Source of the DNA: Methylobacterium radiodurans
GTDB taxonomy: Bacteria > Pseudomonadota > Alphaproteobacteria > Rhizobiales > Beijerinckiaceae
NCBI RefSeq assembly: GCF_003173735.1
Contig: NZ_CP029551.1
Location: forward strand, 685,001 to 749,000
Reading direction: 5' to 3'
DNA: 64,000 nucleotides
This document shows, piece by piece, positions 1-7,213 of the stretch. The notes under the pieces are model-generated. The model was not told the DNA's origin. It worked only from the letters and a program-made list of their open reading frames with translations, and ran no database searches. Position 1 is the stretch's first letter. Each line of letters begins with the position of its first letter. The position numbers and the translations under genes were made by a program.

Positions 1-22
1 CGAGATCCGGGAGGCGGTGACG

Positions 23-214
23 ATGGCCGAGATCATCAACCTGCGTCAGGTCCGCAAGGCGCGGGAGAAGGCGGAGAAGGACACCCGGGCCGCCGAGAAC
101 CGCGCGGCCTTCGGCCGCCCGAAGAAGCAGAAGACCCTTCAGGAGAAGCGCAAGGCGCTGGAGGAGACCCGCCACGAAGGGCATCGTCTGGAACGGGACG
201 ACCCGCCGGCGTGA
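23..214 (+). CDS. DUF4169 family small protein
   Basis: This is a 63-residue, highly charged protein that opens MAEIINLRQVRKAREK, the usual N-terminus of the DUF4169 family. It is rich in Arg, Lys and Glu throughout and should be largely helical and soluble; no catalytic motif or membrane segment is visible. The ATG at 23 is preferred over the GTG at 17 because GGGAGG lies about eight bases before the ATG. Its stop overlaps the GTG start of the next gene, so the two are probably translationally coupled. In related alphaproteobacteria this pair often follows other genes, and the operon probably begins upstream of the window. The molecular function is unknown. Confidence 0.8.
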   Translation: MAEIINLRQVRKAREKAEKDTRAAENRAAFGRPKKQKTLQEKRKALEETRHEGHRLERDDPPA

Positions 215-447
215 GCGGCATCCGCAAGCGCTCGGTGATGATCGCGGGCCACCCGACCAGCGTCTCCCTGGAGGAACCGTTCTGGGAGGCCCTGCGCGAG
301 ATCGCGGGTGCCCGCGGCCAGTCGGTCCAGGCGCTGATCGGCGCGATCGACGCGGAACGCGGGGCGCAGAACCTGTCCTCGGCAATCCGGGTCCACGTGC
401 TCGCCGCCGTGCGGGCGCCGGGTGGGGCGGAGGCGGGGTCCGGCTGA
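211..447 (+). CDS. Ribbon-helix-helix domain protein
   Basis: This 78-residue protein opens with a basic strand (SGIRKRSVMIAGHPTSVSLE) followed by two helices (EPFWEALREIAGARGQSVQALI). That is the layout of the short RHH_4-type proteins usually found beside DUF4169 genes. RHH proteins bind DNA as dimers through the N-terminal strand, but no target can be inferred here. The GTG start overlaps the stop codon of the preceding DUF4169 gene. The C-terminus is short and Ala/Gly rich. It converges on the histidine kinase gene, with a GC-rich palindrome between them that may act as a bidirectional terminator. Confidence 0.75.
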   Translation: MSGIRKRSVMIAGHPTSVSLEEPFWEALREIAGARGQSVQALIGAIDAERGAQNLSSAIRVHVLAAVRAPGGAEAGSG

Positions 448-464
448 TCACGTCAAGGCGCGCA

Positions 465-495
465 CTCTCCCTCCCCCCTTGCGGAGGAGGGAGAG
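465..495. repeat. GC-rich palindrome between convergent genes
   Basis: CTCTCCCTCC and GGAGGGAGAG form an imperfect hairpin around a CCCCTTGCGGA centre. It resembles a degraded single end of the palindromic family seen at 15.7, 19.7 and 44.7 kb. It sits between the stop codons of the RHH gene and the histidine kinase gene, so it could end transcription from both sides. Confidence 0.55.
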
Positions 496-520
496 GCTGC
501 CTGCAGCGGCCAGGATGCCC

Positions 521-1885
521 TCACGCCAGCATGTAGGTCAGCAGCGAGCGCAGCTGCGCCGGCTTCACGGGCTTGCGCATCAACTCCACGTCGAGGAGGT
601 CCGCCCGCGCCTCGATCTCCGGCGCGTGGTCCGCGGTGGTCAGGATCACCGGCAGCGGCGCGGGGCAGACGGCGCGCAGATACGCGGCGACGTCGAGGCC
701 GCAGGCGCCGTCATCGAGATGGTAGTCGAGGACGAGGATGTCGGGATCGGGGAGGCCGGCGGCGAGCGCGGCCTGAACGCCGGCGAGGTCGCGGAAGGCC
801 GAGACCTCGGCGTCCCAGTTCTGCAGGAGGCGGCGCAGGGCCTCGGCCGTAGAGGCGTCGTTCTCCACGATGAGCACGTGCGCGCCCGACAGGCGCGTGG
901 CGACCGGCGCTGGCGCGGGCGGCGCCTCCACCGGCAGGGTGCTCGGCGGCAGCGTCAGCGAGACCCGGGTGCCGTGGCCGGGCCGCGAGGCGAGGTCGAG
1001 CGGGTGGCCGAGGGCGGCTGCCATGCGGCGCACGATCGAGAGGCCGAGGCCGAGACCCGGCTCGCCCTGCACCTCCGGACCGCTGCCCTTGCCGCCGCCG
1101 CGGTAGAACTCGTCGAAGACGAGCGTCCGCTCCTCGGCGCCGATGCCGCAGCCGGTATCGATCACGTCGATGCGGATGCCTTCGCCGCGGGGCCGGGCGA
1201 CGAGCAGCACGCCGCCGGAGGCCGTGTAGCGCACCGCGTTCGAGACGAGGTTCTGCAGGATGCGCCGCAGCAGCACGCCGTCGCTCGCCACCGCGACGTC
1301 CGGGCAGCGCACCGCGAGCCGCAGACCCTTGCGCTCGGCGAAGGGCCGGAAACTCTCGGCCAACTCCGCCAGGAGGTCGGGCAGAGCGAGGGCCCGCACC
1401 TCCGGCCGGACGATGCCCGCATCGAGCTTCGAGATGTCGAGGAGCGTCTTGATCAGGTCCTCGATCGTCTGGAGACCGCGCTCGACCTGGCCCGCGATGG
1501 CGCCGGCCTCGGGCGCGAGCGGCAGGTCGGCCAGCGCCGAGAGCGAGAGCCGGGCGGCGTTGAGCGGCTGGAGCAGATCGTGGCCGGCGGCGGCGAGGAA
1601 GCGGGTCTTCGACCGGTTGGCGGTCTCGGCCTCCTCCTTGGCGGCCACCAGCGCCGCGTTCGAGCGCTCCAGTTCCCGCATCAGCCCGGTCAGCGCCTCG
1701 GTGCGGCTGCGGACCCGGCCCTCCAGGGTGATGGCGGTCTGGAACAGCGCGTAGGCGCCGCCCTGCTGGTCGGTCGAGCGCTCGACATGGGCCATGAGCG
1801 CCGCGTTGATGCGCTCCAGCTTGGCCACCCGGCGGCGCAGCTCGGCCTCGGTCTCGGGACCCGGCTCGCCGGCATGGGCGTTCAT
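521..1885 (-). CDS. Hybrid sensor histidine kinase/response regulator (NahK-like)
   Basis: This 454-residue cytoplasmic protein has no membrane segment. An N-terminal coiled coil (about residues 10-95) leads into a HisKA domain with the phospho-acceptor His102 in AAGHDLLQPLNAA. The HATPase domain follows, with its N-box (NLVSNAVRYT, about 212-221) and the G boxes DTGCGIG and GLGLGL. A C-terminal receiver domain starts near 335 and has its phospho-acceptor Asp387 in LVLDYHL. The HDLLQPLNA motif is typical of NahK/ErcS-type hybrid kinases. It starts 7 bases after the FIST gene, so the two form an operon. The divergent LuxR-type regulator is a plausible partner. That the kinase senses NO through the FIST protein is inferred from known NosP/NahK pairs. 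Confidence 0.85.
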   Translation of the reverse strand: MNAHAGEPGPETEAELRRRVAKLERINAALMAHVERSTDQQGGAYALFQTAITLEGRVRSRTEALTGLMRELERSNAALVAAKEEAETANRSKTRFLAAAGHDLLQPLNAARLSLSALADLPLAPEAGAIAGQVERGLQTIEDLIKTLLDISKLDAGIVRPEVRALALPDLLAELAESFRPFAERKGLRLAVRCPDVAVASDGVLLRRILQNLVSNAVRYTASGGVLLVARPRGEGIRIDVIDTGCGIGAEERTLVFDEFYRGGGKGSGPEVQGEPGLGLGLSIVRRMAAALGHPLDLASRPGHGTRVSLTLPPSTLPVEAPPAPAPVATRLSGAHVLIVENDASTAEALRRLLQNWDAEVSAFRDLAGVQAALAAGLPDPDILVLDYHLDDGACGLDVAAYLRAVCPAPLPVILTTADHAPEIEARADLLDVELMRKPVKPAQLRSLLTYMLA

Positions 1886-1892
1886 CGGGCCC

Positions 1893-3035
1893 TCATTCCG
1901 CTCGCCGGCCGATGGCGATGCCCGTGAAGGTCTGGTTGAGGTGCATCGCCCGGTACTGCTCGCCGAAGGTCTCGAACCCGACCACGTTGAAGCGGCGGTA
2001 GAGGTCGGCGATGCCCTGGCGCACCTGCCGGCTCTCGGCGTCGAGCCGGCGCAGCACGCACTCGAAGCCGATGATCAGGTCGATGCCGCCGAGCGCGTGG
2101 TCGAGCCGGGCCAGCTCGTCGCGCGTCGCCGCCACGATGTCGCGGGGCTCGGCCAGCGTCAGGACCACGCCCTCGTCGATGGCGCAGAAGAAGCTCAGGG
2201 AGCCGTCCGGGTTGAGCCGCCGGATCGAGCGGCAGAAATACTCGCCGCCGACCTTCACGGCGAGCGGGTAGGCGGCAAAGCTCATCGGCGAGAGCCCCTC
2301 CGGGTCGAGCCCGACCGCCATGGCGTATTCCCGCGCGGCGGGCTCGGCGTTCAGCTCGTGCACGATGCGCCGCTCGCCGTCCGAGGCGGTGACGACGAAT
2401 TTCTTCTCCGTCGGCTCGAAATTGTCGCTCTTGAAGATCTGAACGGGGAAGTCGGTCTCGACCAGGATCAGTGCCGCGGCGCGCCGGTGGATACGCCCGC
2501 CATGCAGCACCACGGCGTCCCGGAAGGTGAGGTCGTCGCCCGCCGAGCCGCCGACGAGGGGAATGCCGTCCAGCGCCCAGGCGATGCCCGAGACCACCGT
2601 CTCCTCGGCGTTGGCGAGCCCGTCGATCAGCGAGAGGGCGAAGCAGCGCTCCGGCACCGTCTCGCCGTGCGGGTTGAGGCTGCGGCGCAGCGCCCGGACA
2701 GTCGAGGCCGTGCGCTCGACGTCGAGGTCGTCGATCCCGTCGAGCAGCGTCGAGACGATGCGGAAGCCCTGGTCCGGGAAGGCGATCGCCACGAGACCGC
2801 GGTCGAGCCCGCCCTCGGGGCAGATGTTGCCGGAGGTGGTGCAGCCGGCGATCGCCACGCCCGGCAGCTCGGCCTCGAGCGCGCGCAGCAGGGTCTCGGG
2901 ATCGTAGTGGGGCGAGAAGAACAGGACGATCTGCACCATGCCGGGGCCGACCGCCCGGGCGATCTCGGCCGCGGCCGTCCGGGGCGACACGGCCTCGGTC
3001 CAGGCCGTCCTGATGCCGCACAGATGCGCGCGCAT
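1893..3035 (-). CDS. FIST-domain sensor protein, NosP-like
   Basis: This protein of about 380 residues spans the whole FIST_N plus FIST_C architecture, including the typical FFSPHYDPETL and GCTTSGNICPEGG segments and a C-terminal GFECVLRR region. FIST proteins are ligand sensors; the NosP subgroup binds haem and NO and controls a neighbouring NahK-type kinase. Here the kinase gene follows after only 7 bases, which supports a NosP-like role. Haem binding itself cannot be read from the sequence. The ATG at 3035 has AGGGAA upstream; a GTG at 3053 would add six residues. The gene diverges from the response regulator at 3299, with about 260 bp of shared promoter region. Confidence 0.8.
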   Translation of the reverse strand: MRAHLCGIRTAWTEAVSPRTAAAEIARAVGPGMVQIVLFFSPHYDPETLLRALEAELPGVAIAGCTTSGNICPEGGLDRGLVAIAFPDQGFRIVSTLLDGIDDLDVERTASTVRALRRSLNPHGETVPERCFALSLIDGLANAEETVVSGIAWALDGIPLVGGSAGDDLTFRDAVVLHGGRIHRRAAALILVETDFPVQIFKSDNFEPTEKKFVVTASDGERRIVHELNAEPAAREYAMAVGLDPEGLSPMSFAAYPLAVKVGGEYFCRSIRRLNPDGSLSFFCAIDEGVVLTLAEPRDIVAATRDELARLDHALGGIDLIIGFECVLRRLDAESRQVRQGIADLYRRFNVVGFETFGEQYRAMHLNQTFTGIAIGRRAE

Positions 3036-3298
3036 CCGCGTTCCCTGTCCCACGTCTCCGCCCCCGCTCGATCAGCGCGGCGGGCATCTTCTGCCCGTTC
3101 TCCCGGCAGTGAGCCCTGCAGAGAGTATGTCGTGCGCGATCGATGCGTGCAACGGCGCGGGTCCCGGCAGCAAAGCTCGTCGCATCTCCGCCCAATGGCC
3201 AATTCGGCCGCCATTGTCCGGCCCGCACGCATCATGGACAATGGCGGCCGGCCCAACCTCCATGGTGCGGGAGGCCCGAGCGCGGTGGGAGCGCGCCC

Positions 3299-3958
3299 AT
3301 GCAGCTGCTGATCGTCGACGACCACCCCCTGTTCCGCGACGCGCTGGCCGGCGCCATCCGGCTCGCCTACTCGGACGCGGTGCTGCACGAGGCGGACGGG
3401 ATCGCGGCGGCGGCCGCGCGGCTCGCCGAGGAGCGCGGCATCGACCTCGTTCTGCTCGACCTCTCGATGCAGGGGGTCAGCGGCTTCGACGGGCTCGTCA
3501 CCCTGCGCACCCGTTTCCCTCGGGTGCCGATCCTCATCGTCTCGGGCCACGAGGACCCGCGCATCATGCGCGAGGCGCTCCAGCACGGCGCGGCGGGCTT
3601 CGTGCCGAAGGCGGTCGACAAGGCAACGCTGACGCGCGCGATCAGCGACGTCTTGAGCGGCGCCCTCGTGATCCCGCCGGGCCTCGCCGAGGCGCCGGCC
3701 ACGGCCGCGAAGTCGCGCAAGGCGCCGCTGCCCGAGCGCATCGCCCGGCTGACGCCCCAGCAGTTGCGGGTGCTGATGATGATCCGCCAGGGCAAGCTCA
3801 ACAAGCAGATCGCCCACGAGCTGCAGGTCGGCGACTCGACCGTGAAGGCCCATGTCTCCGAGATCCTGCGCAAGCTCGAAGTGATCAGCCGGACGCAGAT
3901 CGTGATCGACACGGCCGCGCTCGACTTCGAGCAGATCCACAACGCGCCGGTGGGTTAG
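3299..3958 (+). CDS. NarL/FixJ-type response regulator
   Basis: This 219-residue protein starts MQLLIVDDHPLFRDAL and has a receiver domain with acidic pair DD, phospho-acceptor Asp54 in LVLLDLSMQG, and a Lys switch in FVPKAVDK. A linker leads to a LuxR-type helix-turn-helix (about residues 145-205) with LTPQQLRVLMMIRQGKLNKQ and the recognition helix DSTVKAHVSEILRKL. The ATG at 3299 begins exactly at the receiver fold and has GGGAG seven bases upstream. Longer upstream frames give unconserved sequence. It is transcribed away from the FIST/kinase operon and is the likely output partner of that kinase, either directly or by phosphorelay. Its target genes are unknown. Confidence 0.88.
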   Translation: MQLLIVDDHPLFRDALAGAIRLAYSDAVLHEADGIAAAAARLAEERGIDLVLLDLSMQGVSGFDGLVTLRTRFPRVPILIVSGHEDPRIMREALQHGAAGFVPKAVDKATLTRAISDVLSGALVIPPGLAEAPATAAKSRKAPLPERIARLTPQQLRVLMMIRQGKLNKQIAHELQVGDSTVKAHVSEILRKLEVISRTQIVIDTAALDFEQIHNAPVG

Positions 3959-4165
3959 GCCCGGCGGATCAGGATCGCGGGCCGGCGCGTTGCCGGCCCC
4001 TGCGCCGCGTGATAGGTATTTCGTCACGGTCGGCAGACACCGAGGCGTCGCTGTCCCGCACGGGAAGCTAAACCTGCCATCCACCGACGGCCCCGACCGG
4101 TCCATCCCTGCCGCGTCGTCAAGCCAGCGACCGACGACATGATCCGCGGCATCCGAGGATGCGAC

Positions 4166-4708
4166 ATGTCGAGACACACCATCCCGCTCACGGCGGACGA
4201 CCTCTCCCGCTTCACCCGCGCCTTGGCGCAGCAAATGACGGCCGCGCCGCCTCCGCACGGGCATTTGAGCCTGATGAACATGCTGGCGCGGGCGGCGGGC
4301 TTTCGCAACGTCCAGCACCTGCGAGCCGCCCATTTAGCCCGGGCACGCCTTGAGGCGGCGCCCCCGCCGGAGACGGCCGATCACCGTCTGGTCGAGCGGG
4401 CCCTGTTCCAGTTCGACGCTGCCGGGCTGTTGCTCCGTTGGCCGTCGCGCCGGCCGGTGCAGGAACTCTGCCTCTGGGCGCGCCTGCCGCCGGCCACCGT
4501 GCTGGACGAGCGCGCGGTTAGCGCCCTGTTGCGGCGGGAGCACCGCTTCGAGGATCCGGCCATTCTTCGCCGGAGCCTCACCGGAATGAAGCTGGTGGCG
4601 CGCAGCCGGGACGGGTCGGCCTATCGGCGGCAGGAGCGCCGCCCGCCGGCCGAGGCGCGCGAACTCGTCCGGATCCTGAGTCAGCGGCGTGGCTCCGATG
4701 CCTCCTGA
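4166..4708 (+). CDS. DUF2087 domain-containing protein
   Basis: This soluble protein of about 180 residues has in its C-terminal half the DUF2087 pattern: a stretch ending LLLRWPSRRPVQELCLWAR, then LDERAVSALLRREHRFEDP, then ILRRSLTGMKLVARSRDGSA with a YRR end. The family is a small winged-helix-like domain often fused to regulators. The N-terminal half (DDLSRFTRALAQQM...) resembles the N-terminus of related alphaproteobacterial proteins and has no recognised function. The ATG at 4166 has GAGG upstream and is preferred to the ATG at 4139. It stands alone between the response regulator and the CtrA-box region. Confidence 0.75.
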   Translation: MSRHTIPLTADDLSRFTRALAQQMTAAPPPHGHLSLMNMLARAAGFRNVQHLRAAHLARARLEAAPPPETADHRLVERALFQFDAAGLLLRWPSRRPVQELCLWARLPPATVLDERAVSALLRREHRFEDPAILRRSLTGMKLVARSRDGSAYRRQERRPPAEARELVRILSQRRGSDAS

Positions 4709-4821
4709 GCGGCGGGCCGGGAACGCCACGCGGGCACCCGGCGTTCTCGCGCCCCCCGAAGGTCCGGCGCGGCTCCGGGGACAGATCCGGCAGACTATCC
4801 CGCCCCGACTTGCCCACAGTG

Positions 4822-4836
4822 TTAACCTTTTGTTAA
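4822..4836. promoter_or_regulatory. CtrA-type box 1
   Basis: TTAA-CCTTTTG-TTAA matches the CtrA consensus TTAA-N7-TTAA exactly. It lies 74 bases before the start codon of the transglutaminase-like protease gene and is one of two perfect sites in that short intergenic region. Confidence 0.6.
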
Positions 4837-4876
4837 GGCGCCGATTGCCGTGCGGCCGGGCCCGTGCGAGCTTTCG

Positions 4877-4891
4877 TTAACGAGAGCTTAA
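4877..4891. promoter_or_regulatory. CtrA-type box 2
   Basis: TTAA-CGAGAGC-TTAA, followed by C, is a second exact match to TTAA-N7-TTAA(C). It lies 55 bases from box 1 and 19 bases before the ATG of the gene at 4910, where a bound regulator could overlap the promoter or the transcription start. Confidence 0.6.
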
Positions 4892-4909
4892 CGGGTTGGA
4901 TCAAAAGCC

Positions 4910-5578
4910 ATGCGGTTCGCGGTTTCGAAGCGGCGGGATGTGGCGACGGCCCGGGGGCGCGGCACCCGCGCGGGCTTCCTGGCGGCAGGTCTCGCCCTGG
5001 CTCTCGCCGCGGCACCCGCCGCCGCCCAGACCTTCGCGGCGCTTCCGAGCGTCCCCAGCACCGCCGAGCCGACCGGCGCGGCCAAGCCGATCGCCGCGTG
5101 GGTGACGTTCTGCCAGGCCTACGGGGCCGAGTGCGCGGTGGACCGGAACGAGCCGGCCCGGATCAGCCTGACGCCGGCCCTGTGGTCGACGATCGTCGCG
5201 GTCAACAAGCGCGTGAACAAGAGCGTGCGGGCGATGACCGACCAGGATCACCTGGGCACGCCCGACCGCTGGGATCTGGCCGAGGACGGCATCGGCGACT
5301 GCGAGGACTTCCAGCTCCTCAAGCGCCACCTGCTGGCCGCCGCCGGCCTGCCCAAGCGCGCCATGCGGATGACGGTCGTGATCGACGAGAAGGGCGAGGG
5401 CCATGCCGTGCTCACCCTGATCACCGACCGCGGCGACCTCGTGCTCGACAACAAGACCAGCCAGATCCTGCCCTGGCACCGCACCGGCTACGTCTTCGTC
5501 AAGCGCGAGAGCCAGGACGCCACAGCGTGGGTCTCCCTCGGCGGCGTCTCCTCGCCGGTCACCACGGCGAACCGCTGA
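4910..5578 (+). CDS. Exported transglutaminase-like cysteine peptidase (BTLCP)
   Basis: This 222-residue protein belongs to the bacterial transglutaminase-like cysteine proteinase family. A basic N-terminus and hydrophobic core (GFLAAGLALALAAAPAAAQ) form a signal peptide that would be cut after about residue 39. The catalytic triad is visible as Cys131 in GDCEDF, His165 in GEGHAVLT and Asp180 in LVLDNKT. Members act in the periplasm; some cleave adhesins, as LapG does, but no LapA or LapD partner is present here. Two perfect CtrA-type boxes lie directly upstream, suggesting cell-cycle control of this envelope enzyme. The start follows the second box by 19 bases. Spacing of the triad matches the family. 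Confidence 0.9.
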   Translation: MRFAVSKRRDVATARGRGTRAGFLAAGLALALAAAPAAAQTFAALPSVPSTAEPTGAAKPIAAWVTFCQAYGAECAVDRNEPARISLTPALWSTIVAVNKRVNKSVRAMTDQDHLGTPDRWDLAEDGIGDCEDFQLLKRHLLAAAGLPKRAMRMTVVIDEKGEGHAVLTLITDRGDLVLDNKTSQILPWHRTGYVFVKRESQDATAWVSLGGVSSPVTTANR

Positions 5579-5602
5579 TCCTCGGACCCGAGGCAGATCC
5601 CC

Positions 5603-5640
5603 GATCCGGCAGCTCCTCGATCCGGCAGCTCCTCGATCCG
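5603..5640. repeat. 16-bp tandem repeat
   Basis: GATCCGGCAGCTCCTC occurs twice head to tail (5603-5618 and 5619-5634), followed by GATCCG. It lies just after the stop of the peptidase gene. No function is evident; it is probably a slippage duplication. Confidence 0.8.
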
Positions 5641-5663
5641 GGACGGGTCGGCGGAACGAACGG

Positions 5664-5678
5664 TTAGCGGGATCTTAA
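5664..5678. promoter_or_regulatory. CtrA-type box 3 (one mismatch)
   Basis: TTAG-CGGGATC-TTAA differs from TTAA-N7-TTAA by one base. It lies 46 bases before the ATG of the small exported protein at 5725, so both neighbouring exported-protein genes carry this type of site. Confidence 0.45.
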
Positions 5679-5724
5679 GGCTTCGCGCGCGAAACTGCCG
5701 CTTAACCTGAGCGGCGCCTTCACC

Positions 5725-6036
5725 ATGATCCGATCCCTCTGCCTCGCCGGATCCCTCATGCTCTGCCTCGCGGGTGCGGCCGAGGCCGGCGAGGCCGGCC
5801 GGCACTACGCGTCCTGGCGCGGCTGCCTCGACCGGAACTTCGCGCTGCAGGCGGCGCTGACCAGCCCCTCGCTCGCCGCGGACGCGGCCCTGCGGATCTG
5901 CCGGGAGACGGAGACCGCCTATCTGGCGGCGCTGGCGGCCTCGCCGATGGTGGATGCGGACGAGGCGGACCAGGCGCGTCCGGCCCTCGTGGCGCGGGCG
6001 CGCGGCTGGCTGCTCGGCCGCCGCGCCTCCCTCTGA
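5725..6036 (+). CDS. Small exported protein of unknown function
   Basis: This 103-residue protein has a clear signal peptide (MIRSLCLAGSLMLCLAGAAEA) with likely cleavage after AEA near residue 21. The mature part of about 80 residues is alpha-helical in character. It has two cysteines (in RGCLDRNF and RICRETET) that could form a disulfide in the periplasm. I do not recognise a family. A near-consensus CtrA-type box lies 46 bases upstream, as in the neighbouring peptidase gene, so the two may be co-regulated although each has its own promoter region. It converges on the MucR gene. Confidence 0.7.
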   Translation: MIRSLCLAGSLMLCLAGAAEAGEAGRHYASWRGCLDRNFALQAALTSPSLAADAALRICRETETAYLAALAASPMVDADEADQARPALVARARGWLLGRRASL

Positions 6037-6105
6037 GACGGTGCCGCGCACGAACCCCTGACGAACGGGTCGCGGCGCGGGATCACCCGTGCGCGGCGCG
6101 AATCC

Positions 6106-6630
6106 TCAGGCGACCTCGGCCGGCTTGCGCGAGCGACCCTTGGACCCGGTCGTCCCCCCTTTGCGGCGGGTGCGGACGGGCTCCGGCTCGGGCTCCGGCT
6201 CGCCCGGCGCCACGGCGCGGCCCGGCTGACCGAGCCCGAGGCTCTTGGCGAGCGCGGAGCGCTGGGCGGAATAATTCGCCGAAGTGGTCGGATAATCCGC
6301 CGGCAGGCCGTAGCGCTCGCGGTAGCTCTGCGGATCGAGGCCGTGCTTGGTGAGATGGCGCTTGAGCGTCTTGTACGACTTGCCGTCGATGAAGCTGATC
6401 AGCCCGTCCGGACGGATCGACTTGCGGATCTGGGCCGGGCTCGGCTTCTCGACCGTTTCGACCTCCGGCTTGGTCGTCCCGGCCGCGATCGCGTTCAAAA
6501 CTTCGTGCACGCTGGCGATCAGGGCCGGCAGCTCTGTCGTGGGGATGGAGTTGTTCGAGACATAGGCGGCGACGACATCGACGGTGTTCTCAATGTAGCT
6601 CGCTTGCGATGGTGCTGCGGTATCCGACAT
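6106..6630 (-). CDS. MucR/Ros-family transcriptional regulator without zinc cysteines
   Basis: This 174-residue protein has the MucR layout: an N-terminal oligomerisation helix region (IENTVDVVAAYVSNNSIP), a linker, then the DNA-binding domain with KTLKRHLTKHGLDPQSYRER and YPTTSANYSAQRSALAKSLG. The first zinc ligand region, CxxC or CLED in relatives, reads ISFID here, so no cysteine is available. Zinc-free Ros homologues are known from Mesorhizobium, so the fold may still hold. The C-terminal tail of about 40 residues is unusually long, with Pro-Glu repeats followed by a basic Arg/Lys stretch. The ATG at 6630 has GAGGGA upstream. MucR proteins are global silencers of AT-rich promoters. The AT-rich region upstream may carry its own binding sites. 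Confidence 0.85.
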   Translation of the reverse strand: MSDTAAPSQASYIENTVDVVAAYVSNNSIPTTELPALIASVHEVLNAIAAGTTKPEVETVEKPSPAQIRKSIRPDGLISFIDGKSYKTLKRHLTKHGLDPQSYRERYGLPADYPTTSANYSAQRSALAKSLGLGQPGRAVAPGEPEPEPEPVRTRRKGGTTGSKGRSRKPAEVA

Positions 6631-7213
6631 GCGTGCGTCCCTCGTGCAATACCCCTTCACAGGGGCCCCAGTGCAACGAGTTATGTTATTTGCCCAGGAA
6701 GGCAAGATTCAAATGATATTTCCTTGTGATTAGACACGATATTGTCGAGCAACATACCGACCGAGCTTCCGGCGGTCCGCTTGAGTTTACGTGCGACGCC
6801 CAGCTTCCAGGCCCCACATTCAAGCGAATGCTAACCGTACAGGAGAGCCCTGCTTTTCACTCTCGGCAAGATTGTTAAGTCCTTGCTCGCGTTCGCTGTT
6901 GCGGCAGGAACGGTCCCATCCGGCGGGCCTCGCCGGGCGAAGACAGGTTCGAATCGAGATCCTGCACGACCTCGTCGGGGGCATTGCTGTCGAAGCGGCG
7001 ACCGGCCACGGGGCGGGACTGCCCTGAAACGGGAATACCACGGCGGCGACCAGCCCGGGCGGGCGAGGAGCACCTCAGGACGATCGTGCGCCGCCCACTC
7101 GATCGCGTCGGGCGGCGCCAGGTACGCCTCCCGATCCGGCTTTAGGACGGGACGAGCGCGCTCCGGTCGAGCAAGTGGATCGGCCGGAGGCGCTCCCGCT
7201 CAGAAGGTCTTGC
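6631..7213. other. Intergenic region with AT-rich segment
   Basis: No convincing gene was found between the mucR start and the permease stop. The first 200 bases are much richer in A/T than the surroundings and probably hold the mucR promoter and possible MucR sites. The rest has short frames on both strands with no ribosome site or family signature. A GGTTCGAATC string near 6946 is not part of a tRNA. Confidence 0.6.

Noticed and set aside
422..1927. Long frame opposite the histidine kinase gene
   Set aside because: It is Arg/Ala/Gly-rich and is the reverse complement of the kinase. The kinase has all family motifs, so the long frame is an artefact of high G+C.
6935..6975. tRNA-like GGTTCGAATC motif
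   Set aside because: The flanking bases do not pair to make a T stem, and no D arm, anticodon arm or acceptor stem can be built around it.
6791..7041. Small genes in the mucR/yejE gap
   Set aside because: Frames on both strands overlap each other, lack ribosome sites and have biased composition without any family signature.
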